The position numbers and the translations under genes are program-made. A stretch of 64,000 nucleotides of DNA, taken from Gentiana macrophylla (Eukaryota; Streptophyta; Magnoliopsida; Gentianales; Gentianaceae). Below, piece after piece: positions 1-12,461 of the stretch; position 1 is the first letter of the stretch; each line of letters begins with the position of its first letter. The DNA lies in contig CM047806.1 in NCBI GenBank assembly GCA_026214975.1, positions 103,735,345 to 103,799,344 on the forward strand. Direction: 5' to 3'. The notes beneath the pieces were generated by a model that had not been told where the DNA came from, did not search any database, and saw nothing but the letters and a program-made list of their open reading frames with translations.

Positions 1-945
1 TTGTTAAGTTAAAATGACTAAAAATTGAGTTAATTGAATCTTTTTCTATTTTGATCGTATTCGTATTGACATATTTAACCGATCCGAGGAATTCATAATC
101 TAATTATGAATTGGCGCCTCGTAGTCGAGGATATGAGATAAAAGATAGAAAAACCGGAGGTAAAATTGGCGTGTGAATAACGTGATAACGGAATCCGATT
201 TCCTACCCGGGGTAAATTTTTTTGGGAGAAATGAATTTTATTATAATTTGTACTCGAGATCGTAATAATGTTAAATCATCAGTTTAATTGAAACTTAAAC
301 CGGAAAGTTAAATCGTCCGGCTTTGACAACCGGAGCCTTTAAAATAAAATTGACCGTTTGTGAACGGAATGACTCCTTTTATCTAAAGGTAGATTTGTAC
401 TCGGGACTGTTCGAGATTAATTCGTTTACCGTAATGATTGTGGACCTTGGGTGATGCAATGGACATATGACAATTTCATACGCTCATGTGAGGAGGAATT
501 GTTTACCTCGAGAGTGCACCGTTTCACTTACTCAATTGGACCTAAAATAAAAGGAGAGATCGAACACATTTCAATTAATCGAAAAGATCGTATAAACCAA
601 TTATATAAGTTTTGTGATTCTCTAAAATTATACATTTAATATATTGGTATCTATATATTTATATCTATATATATACTTTGCAATTTATGTACATCTATAT
701 ATATTTATATATCTATATATATTATATTAGAATAACTTTTAAATTACGTATTTATTTTATGTTGACTAGAATAGTAGTGATCGTGTTATAAAATTGCGAT
801 TTAGATCGAGTTAATAATGACTCTTTGGTGTTTAACCACACGTAAAAGAAATTACCAAGTTCCCTGAGGATTCGACACTCTGACTCACCATACTAGCACC
901 ACAATTTGACCCGGTACACTGCCGGTTAGGATCGTTTAAACCAGG
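1..945 (+). mobile_element. Fragment of an LTR retrotransposon, probably Ty3/gypsy, right end
   Basis: No convincing coding sequence. The stretch at about 860-945 (TTCCCTGAGGATTCGACACT, then CGGTACACTGCCGGTTAGG) has the look of the 3' end or leader of plant gypsy LTRs. RNase H code of element S1 begins abruptly to its right, so this piece appears to have inserted into S1 pol from the left, with its other end outside the window. A similar sentence-like end (GATTCCACGAGACCGACTCG) occurs in the insertion at 37,328-38,785. The family assignment is a guess. Confidence 0.35.
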
Positions 946-1180
946 AAACGTCTGTCATAACACAAGTGCAATTGCAATTACTGATAATCCAGTTTTACAT
1001 TCAAGGACAAAGCACATTGATGTTCGTCACCACTTCATAAGAGATCATGCAGAGAAGAAGGATATATGATTCTTTATGTACCTCATCAAGATCGGTTGGC
1101 GAGATATCTTTACTAAGCCATTGGACAAAAAGAGATTTGCAAAATTAAGAATCGAGTTGGGGATAATCAAAGTCGATTAA
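946..1180 (+). pseudogene. RNase H C-terminus of S1 pol
   Basis: Translation gives [20 protein letters not shown] followed by [10 protein letters not shown], the conserved end of copia RNase H (degrades the RNA strand of the RNA-DNA hybrid during reverse transcription). The same block is found on the - strand in S3 at 52,861-53,166. A TGA interrupts it after the residues EKKDI. After a frame change it continues as DIFTKPLDKKRFAKLRIELG to a stop at 1178-1180. It lacks the upstream catalytic part, which is replaced by unrelated sequence at 1-945. The 291 bases that follow hold no recognisable gene. Confidence 0.75.
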
Positions 1181-1471
1181 GCGAGAGATTCGTCAAGGGA
1201 TTAATCTTTGTTATGTTGGGTGCGCTCACTTAACAGATTAGTCATTGACATCAACAATCTCAAACTGACAAATTGAAGAATTTGACAAAACTGAACAATT
1301 TGATGGAACTGAATTATCTATAAAACTGACCTCAGCATCAGTTTTCACTTTATTCAAATTTAGTCAAAGGTTGATAAGATAGAATCAACAGCGGTTATAT
1401 CGCATTAAATTGCCACAGTTCTTTTTGTCAGAATTTCGTGTGTACACCCCACGATTATTAGAAAGCAGTAC

Positions 1472-2500
1472 ATGTATCGGTTATCAAAACCATCATGGAA
1501 TTTGAAAAGTTGTACCATTCAACCGCCAGAATATCCTACCTATTTATTCAATCTCCGTTCACATTATTCTCTTATTAAACAAAACAGACTCTTTTCAAAC
1601 CTACCCTTCAAAATCAAATCTTTGTGTTCACACTCAAATATGGCCACTTCAAATGACTCGAAAGACAGACGATTGATCACAGAGCTGGATGAACTAACAC
1701 TTGAAATGTATGAAGCTATGTGTCAAAACACTCTGTTAGCCAGCTGTATACGAGATAAAATCGAAAAGCAACCAGGCTTGAACAACATCCTCGAAGTTCG
1801 CTTCAAAGAAAAACAAGATGTGGAAGGCGTTTTGCAGTTTTGGCAAAATATGCGATTAATTAGAGACTCCTTGATAACTACAGTTCGTGGAGATCGCATT
1901 GTGTTCAATGAAAGAGTCATGAGGTCACTCTTTGGGTTCGCAAATACAACAGCAACTTCAACAGAGTTAGCAACCCTACCATTGAAGAAAGAAGCCTTTC
2001 TCGCAATGATTACTTCGTCTACAGAACCAATCGAACCTGGTGTTCATGTCGACAAAATCAAGCCGGAATTTTGACATCTCAGCAGATGGCTCAGCAAACA
2101 CGTCATTGGAAAATCCAAAGGGATTAATATACTTTCGGAAGAAAATATTTTACTGATGAATATAATCTGAGACAACATAGAATTTAATTGGGCAGGTTAT
2201 ATAGTCAATCAATTCAAGAAGCAACACTTAGCTGAATTAGAAAGTATGACAAAAGCTCAAGCTGAAGGACAAGTAAGCGATGGCGATTCATCAAGAAAAC
2301 TCTTAGTGGAATCATTCAGGTTTATTTAGAAAGAATTAAGGAAGGTAAGCAAGCAAGGGAGACTGTAACATTGAAGGAAATCGCAGAAACAACTTCCCAA
2401 CATGAAGCAAGACAGTCAACTGTGTCTCAAAGAGAAGCCCGAACACGGAGGACCAAAAAAGCGAGAATCCACAGAAGGAAGATCAGTTGTAAGATGTTTG
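1472..2500 (+). pseudogene. S1 3' ORF (env-like position), N-terminal part, broken
   Basis: An open frame of 200 codons runs 1472-2074; a likely internal start is the ATG at 1639 (MATSNDSKDRR...). The helical, charged N-terminal block contains GDRIVFNERVMRSLFGF. S3 has a parallel block on the - strand near 51,782-52,018 (NGKEVTITEKVIHKHL), so this is a shared domain of the third ORF of SIRE-type elements. The frame is closed by a stop at 2072-2074 and further stops to about 2330, then resumes as TLKEIAETTSQHEARQSTV up to about 2490. No transmembrane helix or catalytic motif was seen. The position is that of the so-called envelope-like ORF, but nothing in the sequence shows envelope function. 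Confidence 0.6.
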
Positions 2501-3799
2501 TACCCTGAAATCTCAAGTGAGAAAGCACCTACTGAGGGGGAACAACAATTGACAACTGAAGATACTCAAGAGAATGTCACTGCTGACCTTACTTCTCAGA
2601 TACAACAACAGTCGGTTCAACAATCAGCACCAGTCTTCGAAGCTGACAAAATCATCAAGCTGATGAAAATGAATCAACCAGAAGATTCTCGTGATGCCAG
2701 TTTACAGACTGAAGAAAAATCACTCTTAGAAAAATTGGAAGTAAGAGATCTTTACTCTCTGTTTCCTATTAAGGAATTTCTTGACAACTGTTTCAAAAGG
2801 TTTACTGAATTAGCAAACAGAAGAGAATCAGGCACATCATCTAGAGACAGTTCCCAGAAAAAGGATGATGATGATCATGATAAGTCAAGAAAAGAAGCTG
2901 ATGATACTACAGTTTTGCAAACAATCACTCAATCTCAACATCTAGCAACGCAAACTGTACCACAGCAAGAAGCATTGCCAGTTGAAAACCAGACAACTGT
3001 CAATCAACAAGCAAATGATGAAATCAGACAACTGACGGTTATTGATACTCAGGATAAGGATCAAATAGAAGCTACATATGATCCCTCTGATTTTCTATCT
3101 AAGGAGGAATTGGCCAAGGTTCATGAAAACTTGAAAATAGTACTCAGTCAAAGAGATACACAGAATGGCCTTTTATCAAACATCTCTGGATATCTTGATT
3201 ATAGAACTAGAACTGATGTTTCGGTTCATGCAAGACTAGAGACGATTCACAAATCAAGTTCAAGTTCTGCTTCAGAGATTGTATTACTCAAACAACAACT
3301 TGCAGATTCAACTGCAGTGGATAGAGAAACTCATGCTCAAGCTCATTGGCATATTAATCAGCATATCTACGGGTTAGAAACTCAACTTAAGGAAGTACTT
3401 GCTTCTCAGCGACAAATTTCAAAAGATCAAAAAGCAACCCATGCCCTGGTAGATCAGTTATATGATGCCAAAAAGGGGGAAGCTGAAGAAGAAAAGCTGA
3501 AATTACTTAGAGAAATGAAACGACTTGAAGAAGAACTACAAAGATACAGATCAGATCCTAAATTTTTGAAGAAAGAGTTAACTGATGATCAACTTATTGC
3601 AAAATACAATCAACCTGGAGACAGAAGAGTTACTCTTACAAAGGATCTGTGGACTCAGTTTATCAAAGATTACAATCCTATTAAAGCCAAGTACAAGGAC
3701 AGAACATTTGAGGAATCCTTGAACTATTTTTTGTCTGATATTTACTCAAAGCAAAAATTGCACAACATAAGAAGAATTGAAGGATTGAAGATAAACTGA
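2402..3799 (+). CDS. S1 3' ORF, glutamine/acidic-rich coiled-coil protein
   Basis: This is the longest open frame in the window, 465 codons. The first third is Gln/Thr/Glu-rich and low in complexity. It includes a short acidic run (KKDDDDHDKSRKEAD). Residues about 265-400 are rich in heptad-like Leu/Glu/Lys and probably form a coiled coil (for example EEEKLKLLREMKRLEEELQR). The C-terminus has the block VTLTKDLWTQFIKDYNPIKA followed by a FEESLNYFL motif. A matching block (GRLPLTDDLLKQYKKVYYNK, then FHEGLNSFL) is seen in S2 at about 46,100-46,250 on the - strand. It lies between RNase H and the polypurine tract, so it belongs to the element, not to the host. The role is unknown; no membrane segment or enzyme motif is visible. 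The first ATG may not be the original start because the preceding frame is broken. Confidence 0.65.
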   Translation: MKQDSQLCLKEKPEHGGPKKRESTEGRSVVRCLYPEISSEKAPTEGEQQLTTEDTQENVTADLTSQIQQQSVQQSAPVFEADKIIKLMKMNQPEDSRDASLQTEEKSLLEKLEVRDLYSLFPIKEFLDNCFKRFTELANRRESGTSSRDSSQKKDDDDHDKSRKEADDTTVLQTITQSQHLATQTVPQQEALPVENQTTVNQQANDEIRQLTVIDTQDKDQIEATYDPSDFLSKEELAKVHENLKIVLSQRDTQNGLLSNISGYLDYRTRTDVSVHARLETIHKSSSSSASEIVLLKQQLADSTAVDRETHAQAHWHINQHIYGLETQLKEVLASQRQISKDQKATHALVDQLYDAKKGEAEEEKLKLLREMKRLEEELQRYRSDPKFLKKELTDDQLIAKYNQPGDRRVTLTKDLWTQFIKDYNPIKAKYKDRTFEESLNYFLSDIYSKQKLHNIRRIEGLKIN

Positions 3800-3822
3800 A
3801 GATTAAAGACAAGGTTGAACAA

Positions 3823-4041
3823 ATGAAAACCGATCTAACAGAATTTGAAAATTACTATTTGGAAGACTCAAGCTTTCCCAAGTTAATTCAATGGAGAAGA
3901 TGGAAAGAAAGTAGTCAAGTTGACTACAACATGACCTTTTCAAAGGAAGACTCCAAACTTGAAGAAGATTTTCGCTTGTATGAAAAAGCAAAAAGATATG
4001 ACTTAGTCATGCAAAAAGCTAAGAAGAAGCTTAGTCTTTAA
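3823..4041 (+). CDS. S1 3' ORF, C-terminal helical block
   Basis: A frame of 72 codons follows the coiled-coil ORF after 23 bases and is probably the displaced C-terminus of the same protein. It contains a Trp pair (LIQWRRWKESSQVDYN) and a basic, helical tail ending KKKLSL. S2 has a comparable Trp-rich end (AWHWWKQVNPHIDFTLIEND) near 45,870-45,960, and S3 has one (AWTDWLSYRDERMRTDM) near 49,560-49,620. The repeated occurrence in three elements suggests a conserved C-terminal domain of unknown role. The frame ends 129 bases before the purine tract. Confidence 0.55.
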   Translation: MKTDLTEFENYYLEDSSFPKLIQWRRWKESSQVDYNMTFSKEDSKLEEDFRLYEKAKRYDLVMQKAKKKLSL

Positions 4042-4170
4042 TCATAGATATTTGAACAAAATGCATGTATCCAGTTTTTGCTCATTCTATTGAAAACCAG
4101 TTTTCCAGTTTTACATTGTTTCTCATTGTTTTGATCTTTAAGCTTTTCTTTTAGGGAGAGTTTTGGCATC

Positions 4171-4187
4171 ATCAAAAAGGGGGAAAT
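4171..4187 (+). other. Polypurine tract of S1
   Basis: ATCAAAAAGGGGGAAAT lies directly 5' of the LTR start TGTTGG. This is the plus-strand primer site for reverse transcription. The same tract is found in inverted sense beside the S2 LTR (45,642 onward) and, as AAAAGTGGGGAAAT, beside the S3 LTR (48,974 onward). Confidence 0.8.
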
Positions 4188-5010
4188 TGTTGGAAATAAA
4201 ATTTATGTTTTGATGATAATTCATCTTATTTGTTATAATATTATCTTAACCCCATTGATGAAGTGCTGAAGCCAGCTGTTATAGTGGAAAGCTAAAAGAT
4301 GTCTAGAATTGAATGTATAAGTTTTATTAGAGTCTGATATTTGTATAGGTTACATCAGACAAGCACTGTAATTGATAGTGTGTCGTAAAACTGAAAACTG
4401 GAAATCAATTAGAAAACTGGAAATAATCAAGACAAGCACACTGACTCAGAATACACCTACTTGGAACTGAAGAAGGTAAGTTCGCTGAGAGTTACAAACT
4501 CAGTTGGCTTATCTAGAAGAATGAAGAACTGAGGGTTCAAACTCAGTTATTGAAGAATGAAGAACTGAGGGCTCAAACTCAGTTATGAAGATTACAAGTC
4601 GAGACTGTAAAGTTGGACTGAGAGCAAGATTGTGGTGACTGAAGCGACTTTATGGATCTTGTATGAAGACCTAAGAATCATAAGGACAATGAATTCTTAG
4701 ATGATAAAAGTATCATGGTGTACTCTGATTAAGTCAATTATAATCGATGAAAAGCGAGTCTTGATTTTTGAAGAAGAGTAAAATCTCAGTTAATGCTCCA
4801 AGTCAGTTAGGAAACTGACAAATGAAAAACTCAGTATAAAACTGATAAGGAAACTCAGTTTTATAAGTCAGCCATCCAACAAACTGAAAGTACAATCAAA
4901 CGTTGTAAAGAAAGCAATTTCATTGGATGAGTTACTGACACAACAGGAACGGTCAGAAAATATAACCGTTGCAAGATATACGTTGATACAATTCAAATCG
5001 AAGTCAGATG
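4188..5010 (+). repeat. S1 3' LTR, first part (U3)
   Basis: Begins TGTTGGAAATAAAATTTATG right after the polypurine tract and is interrupted at 5,010/5,011 by element A. It contains many short GAACTGAGGG/AAACTCAGTT repeats between 4,480 and 4,870, a loose internal repetition of the U3 region. The last five bases (5006-5010, AGATG) are the target duplicated by element A. Confidence 0.8.
5006..5010. repeat. Target-site duplication of element A, left copy
   Basis: AGATG immediately before TGTTAGG of element A; an identical AGATG follows the element at 14,699-14,703. Confidence 0.9.
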
Positions 5011-6999
5011 TGTTAGGAAATCTACGCGGGAACGCAGCGGAATTTAAAATTTTGATTTCCTTTTACCCAAGATCGACTTCGTTTAAGCAATAAACAAACA
5101 AGTAGTGAGGCGGTGGTTACCTTGGTTGATCTATAAGATCGACGCTTTGACCGTCTAGGAGAGTAGTTACGCATAGAGCCGCCCAAGTGTTCGGCCTCTA
5201 CCGGCTAGTCCACACGAACGACCCGCCGGAATCCCGTCATGGATTGCTATTGGAAAACTCCGGTTGCTAGACCGGCCTTTTCCCTCTCTCCAACTCTCAT
5301 AGGATGCTCTCTATTTTACACAAGAACTATTAGCTCTTGGAATTATGATGTAAAAAAGAGCTTGACACCCACTTCCTTTTATATAGGGAAAGTGGGCGCT
5401 AGAAGAAGAGTAGAAAGGAAGAAAACCTTTCTCCAATAAAATAAGGAAAATATATTTGATTGATTTATCTCATTTATTATAATATCTCATATTAAATAAA
5501 TCTAGGATATTGTCAATATCTTATATTGAATATTCCCAAGATATTGTCAATATCTAATATTGACCATCTTTATTTTATTACCATAAATCAATTTACACAT
5601 GTGTATATATCACATATATATTATTACACATATAAAAATCTATTAATATATATTCCACAAATATGTGCATGCATCACCAACATGCACACACGCACACAAG
5701 TTGGATATATATATATATATATATTATTTTATTTTATTAATATCTAATATTAATAATAGGTAATATCATTAATTAAATTGCACAATCCAAGTGTATCTTA
5801 TACACTCCAAAATTGCGCCCCTTTGACCAACAAATTGGCTTCCGGAATATTCTTTAATTAATATAATATTATTAATATCTTGTATTTATTTTATTCATAA
5901 TAAATAAATACCACCATATTAATTTACCACTATAACCTTTATAGTCTCGAGATAAACTTTCCTTATTTGGTTATCATCTATAACCACATTTTAATCCGAC
6001 TAGATGTTCATATGTGTGTGACCCGATAGGCTTCCGAATATGTTGGCCGTAGACACAAAGTGCAAATTACGAAAATGCCCTTCATGCCTAACGATCACGG
6101 GATAGCGTCTAGCAACACACCGTGACCCCCAATCATCGGAAGAGTCAAATGCAATGACTACTACCTTTCATGTGAAACGATTACCGTGTAACTTACAATA
6201 CTATCATTTGTAATAATATCCATACGGGTCGTGCGTCGAGTGTCAAACATTAACAACCGTATCTTATAATCTGGATATCATGCTCTCTCGAAGTAACTCG
6301 TTTACTCCCACTTTGCAAAGATTCACGAGAGTAAGACATTCCTTATAAGAAGGCCATTTCGGATATTCGATCCCAATCATAGGATACGCGATTCCCGGAC
6401 GACCAATCATGTATACTCCGCGATGCTTGATGATCATACCCAATCACTACCGCATGATCGCCCGTGGTTGTGGAAACCTCAATAGTGTCAAAGCATGACA
6501 ATCCACACCGTGATGCCATGAAGACTCGGTCTTAAGGATAATTACACAACCGTCACATAGTGTGACACTTATACGTGTAAGTGGGTCGATCTAACGTCGC
6601 ATTCTACAATACACGTCCACGTGCGGTCCAAGTGTCTCTACACTTCGATAGGCGAGATCTATCCACCGCCTAAAGGCAGAAGACATCTAATACGTGCTAG
6701 CCTATTCATACTATCAATGCCTGTTTAATAGTACATCGGCCTAGAGGCGTTTAAGTATCAAACTTATTAAAGTGATTAGAGATCTCATCAACCATAATCG
6801 CATATCATGGTTTCTCTATCACAGTTTAATACTAAGGACGTTATCATATAACAATTCATAATTGGTTCTTTAAAAGAACATATATATGACAAACGAGAAA
6901 AGCCATTTAATATATGCATAAACATAAAGAAATAGTAGAAATGATCCGACCCGGTCGGATCCGGTCCAACCCGATTGGGTTTAGGACACTATTCCAACA
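5011..6999 (-). repeat. Element A, 3' LTR
   Basis: On the + strand it runs from TGTTAGGAAATC to TATTCCAACA. On the - strand a TATA-like box (CTATATAAAAGG, 5375-5386) marks the LTR promoter. A TA-rich region at about 5,520-5,750 includes a short (TA)n tract. Open frames in it (for example 5526-5747) are low-complexity chance frames. Confidence 0.9.
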
Positions 7000-7014
7000 A
7001 TCTCCCACTTGGCC
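7000..7014 (-). other. Polypurine tract of element A
   Basis: On the - strand GGCCAAGTGGGAGAT followed by TGTTGGAATAG, the standard copia purine tract next to the 3' LTR. Confidence 0.85.
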
Positions 7015-10000
7015 TAAAACCAATCACTCGCACACACAAGACCAAGTTGAAACACAAGAATCTCATGCAATACTCTTAACTAGCCCCAGCCATGAGCGAA
7101 TCACTATCCGTGGGGACTCGGACTATCTTCATATCATGTTCCAAATGACCAAGTCAAAGGAACCGCCTCAACACACACGAATCTCTGACGAGACCCTGGT
7201 CCTTGCTTCAAGCAATGAATCCACTTACTATATCAGCTATATAGAAAAGGTGGAAGAACCGTACAAGGTTAGAGAATGAACCTTACAGATCCATGTATCT
7301 TTGCTCCCCGGCTAGCCTCTAAGGCACTACTTGTGTTTTGGCTAAGTTGTAGAATTTCTGATGACCCATATGCTAGAACATTTCCAGCTCATTGTATCAC
7401 TTAATCAAAGTATTTGCAAACCAGACGATAGCTCCCACTCGCCGTAAGAGACTCGGGATATACGCCTGTGCGTATCTACGTTTATTTAATTCCAAGTTTC
7501 AATAAACTAGGAAACTTTCCTTAACTTGTTTAAGGATATTCTCGACATTTACAGATTTACTTTCATACTTGCTCATGACTATTCATGGACTATGAACATC
7601 CGGCATTACCTATAAGATGGTTCCTATCGCGATGGCGAAGAAACCTTCCATAAGCATCATCTTTCACCTTATCTTTAGGACTAGCATCCTAACACAGATA
7701 GATCTTGAGAACACCCACTAAGCGGCATCCCGTCGCGATCTATGCTGACTCTTTTAGCATCACATCTATATAGGTAAACAATAATCTAACAGTAGTTAAA
7801 TCTATCAGTATAGATTCTCATTTCTAAAAATAGAACTGCTAATCCAAGTGCTTTCGTAAAGATCTTGAATTACCAAACATTAATTGACTGTGACATGGGG
7901 AGATGATTCATGAGAGAGGTATCCAATACCCTACTCAAAAATCGTAACACACTCCCACTATCCATCTTACACATTAGGCATATCCTTCTTTTGACTAAAT
8001 CAAACTCCTTTGATTATCAAACAAAGAAATTGTCTAGAGAAACTTGTTTGAGTCCATAAATGGATCTCGTGGGCTTACATATCATGTCAACGTCTATGAA
8101 CATTGAGCAATATGCCCAACGTCTTCAACACTATCATATAGCCATGATACGAAGTTACAACAAGCATAGTCTGAATAGAACCGGGCACAGCTGCCAGCAT
8201 AAAGACAATTATAAGGTTTACACCTCATGCCCTTCAGCCGTCACTATAGCCTTATGGTAATCATATTACTATCCATGTCGACCTTCCAGGGACACTCCCC
8301 TTAGGTAAGGCAGGACTAGGTTCATAACACTGGTTGTCTTTGATGGAATCTAATTCGAGATATTATGGCTCATAGCCATATCTCTCAATCTTGCCTTTCA
8401 AACATTCTTTCATAAGTCGTGAGATATTCATTCTTCAAGACGAACGTACTGCTGACCACTTTCAGGCTTGAGGTTATCTCTGAGACTTCTGAGAACTTTT
8501 GTGTGCACTGAGCAGTGTCTTACACCTCATCGCTATGTGGCGTCTGCTCATGTCCCATTGGTTGAATATATCTTTGTGGTTCTCAAACTCTTTTGAGATC
8601 TAAATCTACTCCCACTGTTTCTTTTGGAAGAAACACTTCCTTTAGAAGGCAGCATGTTTGGAGACAAACATTTTGCTCATGGACAAGTAAGTAATATCAA
8701 GCGTACTTGCTAAGATATTCCACAAAGTTGCATATGTCGTACTAGGCTCCAAGCCTTTCTGACTTTGCCTATGACAACTTCAAATCATCGGCTAAGATAG
8801 ATTCGACATTATCCTCTTCCATATCTAATATGGAATTTATTCAACCTTTATTCTTTGGAACTAGGTTAAGTATGAGGCACTATCCCGAAGCGGGTAAAGG
8901 ATACATCGCATGGCTTGTGTCACACCTTTATCATATAAAGTGTTATTTCCATTTTGGGAACACAATCTAATTGCGTATCCCAAAGATGGTATCCTTCAAG
9001 GGAGAATCTTATTCCTTTCAGACGACTTCTGAAACACCCTTCAGGTATTAATTACTTCAATCTAATTGAAGATTAATTCCTAAGTAGCTCGTCAATCTCA
9101 TATTAAGTACTAGCTCGAACTTTTGGGCTTTCAATTATGCACTTCACTGAGTACACTTGACTATTTCTAAAAATAGTCGTAGAGGTTAACAAACAATTAT
9201 TTGTGGCATTAATTGTCACAAGCCAACAAACATCGGTATGTTTAGGCTTCAAACAATTTTCTAGATTTTTTATAACCTTTTCATAAAAGGGTATTTTAGT
9301 CGTCTTTAGATAAGATACGCATAACCCACATGATTCATAATCATATGGTTTAACATCATCAGAATGACGTTTAATTACACGCTTCTCTTCCAGAGAATCG
9401 ACATCTAGAACAACTACAAATATCAAGGATAATAGCCATACAAATATTTAGTTGAGATCTCATCACATATATCAACTATATAGTGACATCAATCTAGTAT
9501 GTTGGATTCAGTGACCTTCCAACTTTATTGGAATAACATTTATTCTTTACAATTGAATATGTCTCTCAAATCCTGACGGATAACTGAAAGTACGTTCTTC
9601 ATAAGAACCGGAACATAATAACATTTATTTAGTTCCCTTATCAGTTTACTAGATCCAGAATATGGTAAGTATTACAACATTTGCTTCACCTTCCATATCT
9701 GTATTTAATCTTTCTAATTTAATCACACTCGTAAGATATCATATATCTAAGAGTTGACTTGAACTTAGATAGATTTATCTCAACAGACTTGCCTATAATA
9801 GAAACTTCAATAAGTTCTCTATTTAAGCACATGCCCTAACTTTCCCTTTTAATCCTTTAAGCACTTGAGAAATGTTTCTTATTGTAGTCTTCATAAGACT
9901 TAAGAAAGATCACAAGAGCTATGTTTTCAATTTCCTTTCATAAGGAAAATCTAAAGTTTATTAAATAGTTTATTCATCCTTTTGAATCGTATTCAAAACA

Positions 10001-11300
10001 TTGACTATTTAATTAACCTTTAAGCAATGATAGAATTAAGTCGATACTTAAATCTTATAATTTTGAAAACAACCTTTCCAAAATTAGACGTGGTCATTGT
10101 TATCCAACGTTTGAATTAATTGTCATCGTGTATGATTGAATGATCATCTTGGATCGTATCCAATATATGACTAATTCGTTGAAACTTATTTCAAATGATT
10201 TAATCATATCATGAGCTTCGCTTTCATTAATAATTAAAGTCTCGGAGCACTTACATCAATTATGTAATCTCCTTGTCTCTAACTACTATAACGGGATGGC
10301 TCATGTCATTGCTTATTTTAAAAGGATTAAAATTACTTAACCATATTTGAGAACGTTTCTCAAAATTACTTGATCATAATTTGGTTTTCCTAATCGAGAA
10401 TTAAACATAAATATAAAGTTTGCTAAAACTACAACATAAAAATGAAAATAAATGAGTGTTGTTGTTTATACACGCAAAATCAAAAATGGTCTTTTGGTTT
10501 ATGATTTTGCTCCACTAGTCAACTACTTCCAATTGACTTTCAAGAATTATTAATTTCTTTAGTGGACAAGATCCCACTAAACTACCCGACCCGCTTTGGT
10601 GGTGGGCGAAAATAGCATAATAGGTAGACAACATCCCTTTGTCAATCGTATCTTATACGACTCTTGTTGTTTGACTAGTCAACTCTTTGACAATTTTCAT
10701 CTTATGAAGTAGTCAAACCCTTGCCTCTAAAATCCAAACGACCCCGCTTTGGTGGTGGCGAAGAGAATTCTTAGTCAAGTCATAACCTTGATATTCGTGA
10801 GATCTCATACGATCATATCTCGATAATGACGATATACCCGAGGTAGGTCAACCCCCTGCTTTGGCTGATGAGTTGGATCCGAACAAGGGCTCTTCACCGT
10901 CATTATAATATGGGGAGGCAATTTCAACTTGATTCTTTTGAGGTGGAAGTATTTATGTAAATTAATTCACTTAATTAATTTTAATTATGGTCTCATCATA
11001 AATATGTCTATCTCTATAAACATACATCCTACACATTTATCTAGATCGTGCCTAGTCATGCATCTATCGTATCATATAAAATAAATACAAGCACAAAATA
11101 AATAAATGCGTAAAGTAACCGGTATGATCATGGACTTTTCCTATGTGCGGTTTCGAATACAAAATGACGAAACCGCGGGTCACAATCTAAGGGTAGCTGC
11201 AACCGCCAATAGGATCTTTAATGCTCATTCTCCAATGTGATCTTTATTTTTCGTCTCTCTTTGGTCTCCATCTTCTGCTCCATTCTTGTTACATTTAATT
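7015..11300 (-). pseudogene. Element A decayed gag-pol (copia)
   Basis: No frame stays open for more than about 107 codons. Remnants in the order expected for copia support the call. Near 8,041-8,060 the - strand reads IYGLKQ, the reverse transcriptase motif. Near 7,100-7,160 a VPTDSDS-like string resembles the late RNase H part. The purine tract and LTR follow. The expected YVDD motif could not be found in frame. The region 9,100-11,300 contains several - strand open pieces (for example 9103-9426), none of which I recognise. The lineage within copia is not resolved; the 2-kb LTR and initiator-Met PBS are the best clues. Confidence 0.55.
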
Positions 11301-11817
11301 CTATCTAATAAAATAAATACACCCACCTTTTGCTGCAGAGGAGCTATGAGGAATGGGATGAATCTGAAAATAAACTAGGAGGTCACGTTCTTCATATGAC
11401 CTAGGACAATTTTAAAACCAACGAGAAAATTTAAATCATTCACATCTATCCTATCGGATTCGAGTCATGATCAATCGGGTCCATATAATCATATTATATC
11501 TACTATATCTAATCCATACAATAAAATCTTATGAAAAAGATAAAATTAAAATTTAACTACTTGCGTCTTAATTAATCAATTAACATTTAATCTATTAAAT
11601 AATTTTATCCAATCAATTAACTAATTAACATTTAATTAATTAAATGATTTAATCGAAATAAAATTAACGATTAATTTTAAGCGATTTTAATTTTAATTTT
11701 AATTAATTGGAACTATTCCAAAAATAAATCAAAATTAAAATTAAGTCTCTTTTGTTTCTTTTCCTTTTGATTCGTAATCAAAGGGATGCTAGTTTCTAAA
11801 CCAAATTTGGCAAGCAG

Positions 11818-12320
11818 CCACTTTCCAAAATCAAAATTTTGAAAGTGGCGCAAGCTAAGCTTTACAAATCAAATATTTGGAAAGCGCAGCGCATATTCCA
11901 AATCAAATATTTGGAAAGGCCAAATAATTTTAGTTTAGCACAGCCACTTTCCAAAATCAAAATTTTGAAAGTGGCGCAAAGCTAAGCCTTTACAAATCAA
12001 ATATTTGGAAGAAGGCAAAGCTATTCCAAATCAAATATTTGGAAAGGCAAATAATTTTGGTTTAGGCACAGCCACTTTCCAAAATCAAAATTTTGAAAGT
12101 GGCTTGCAGCCAGCGCTTCTACAAATCAAATATTTGGAAAGGCGCAAGGCCTATTCCAAATCAAATATTTGGAAAGGCCAAATAATTTTGGTTTAGCAGC
12201 CAGCCACTTTCCAAAATCAAAATTTTGGAAGTGCTGTGGCTGGCAAGCTTTTCCCAAATCAAATATTTGGAAAGGCTTAGCCTATTCCAAACAAAGTTTG
12301 GAAAGACCATTATCATTTTT
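11818..12320 (-). repeat. Leader of element A: four tandem units of hairpin-forming repeats
   Basis: A unit of about 126-132 bp is repeated, with anchor copies starting at 11,818, 11,944, 12,072 and 12,204. Each unit contains an almost perfect inverted repeat: a CCACTTTCCAAAAT arm, a short loop, and an ATTTTGAAAGTGG arm. One or two further palindromes of the type CCAAATCAAATATTTGG follow. The RNA would fold into a row of hairpins between the PBS and the coding region. Copy A2 has only two such units (43,546 and 43,675), so the number varies between copies. Confidence 0.8.
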
Positions 12321-12461
12321 TAATGTCATGTGGCATCCCAATGCCAAACTATTTGAACCATTGGTTAGCCACATGACACAACTAAACAAAGGAGATTTTA
12401 ATCACAACTATGAACCATATTGAATCACAAAATACACAAAACAAAAATTTGGAGATCCGCC

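Noticed and set aside
1472..4041. Viral envelope gene
   Set aside because: The position after pol invites this label, but no signal peptide, membrane helix or cysteine-rich ectodomain is visible; described only as an env-like-position ORF.
9103..9426. 107-codon - strand frame inside element A as a separate gene
   Set aside because: It lies in the decayed interior of A, has no recognised domain and no start context distinct from the element.
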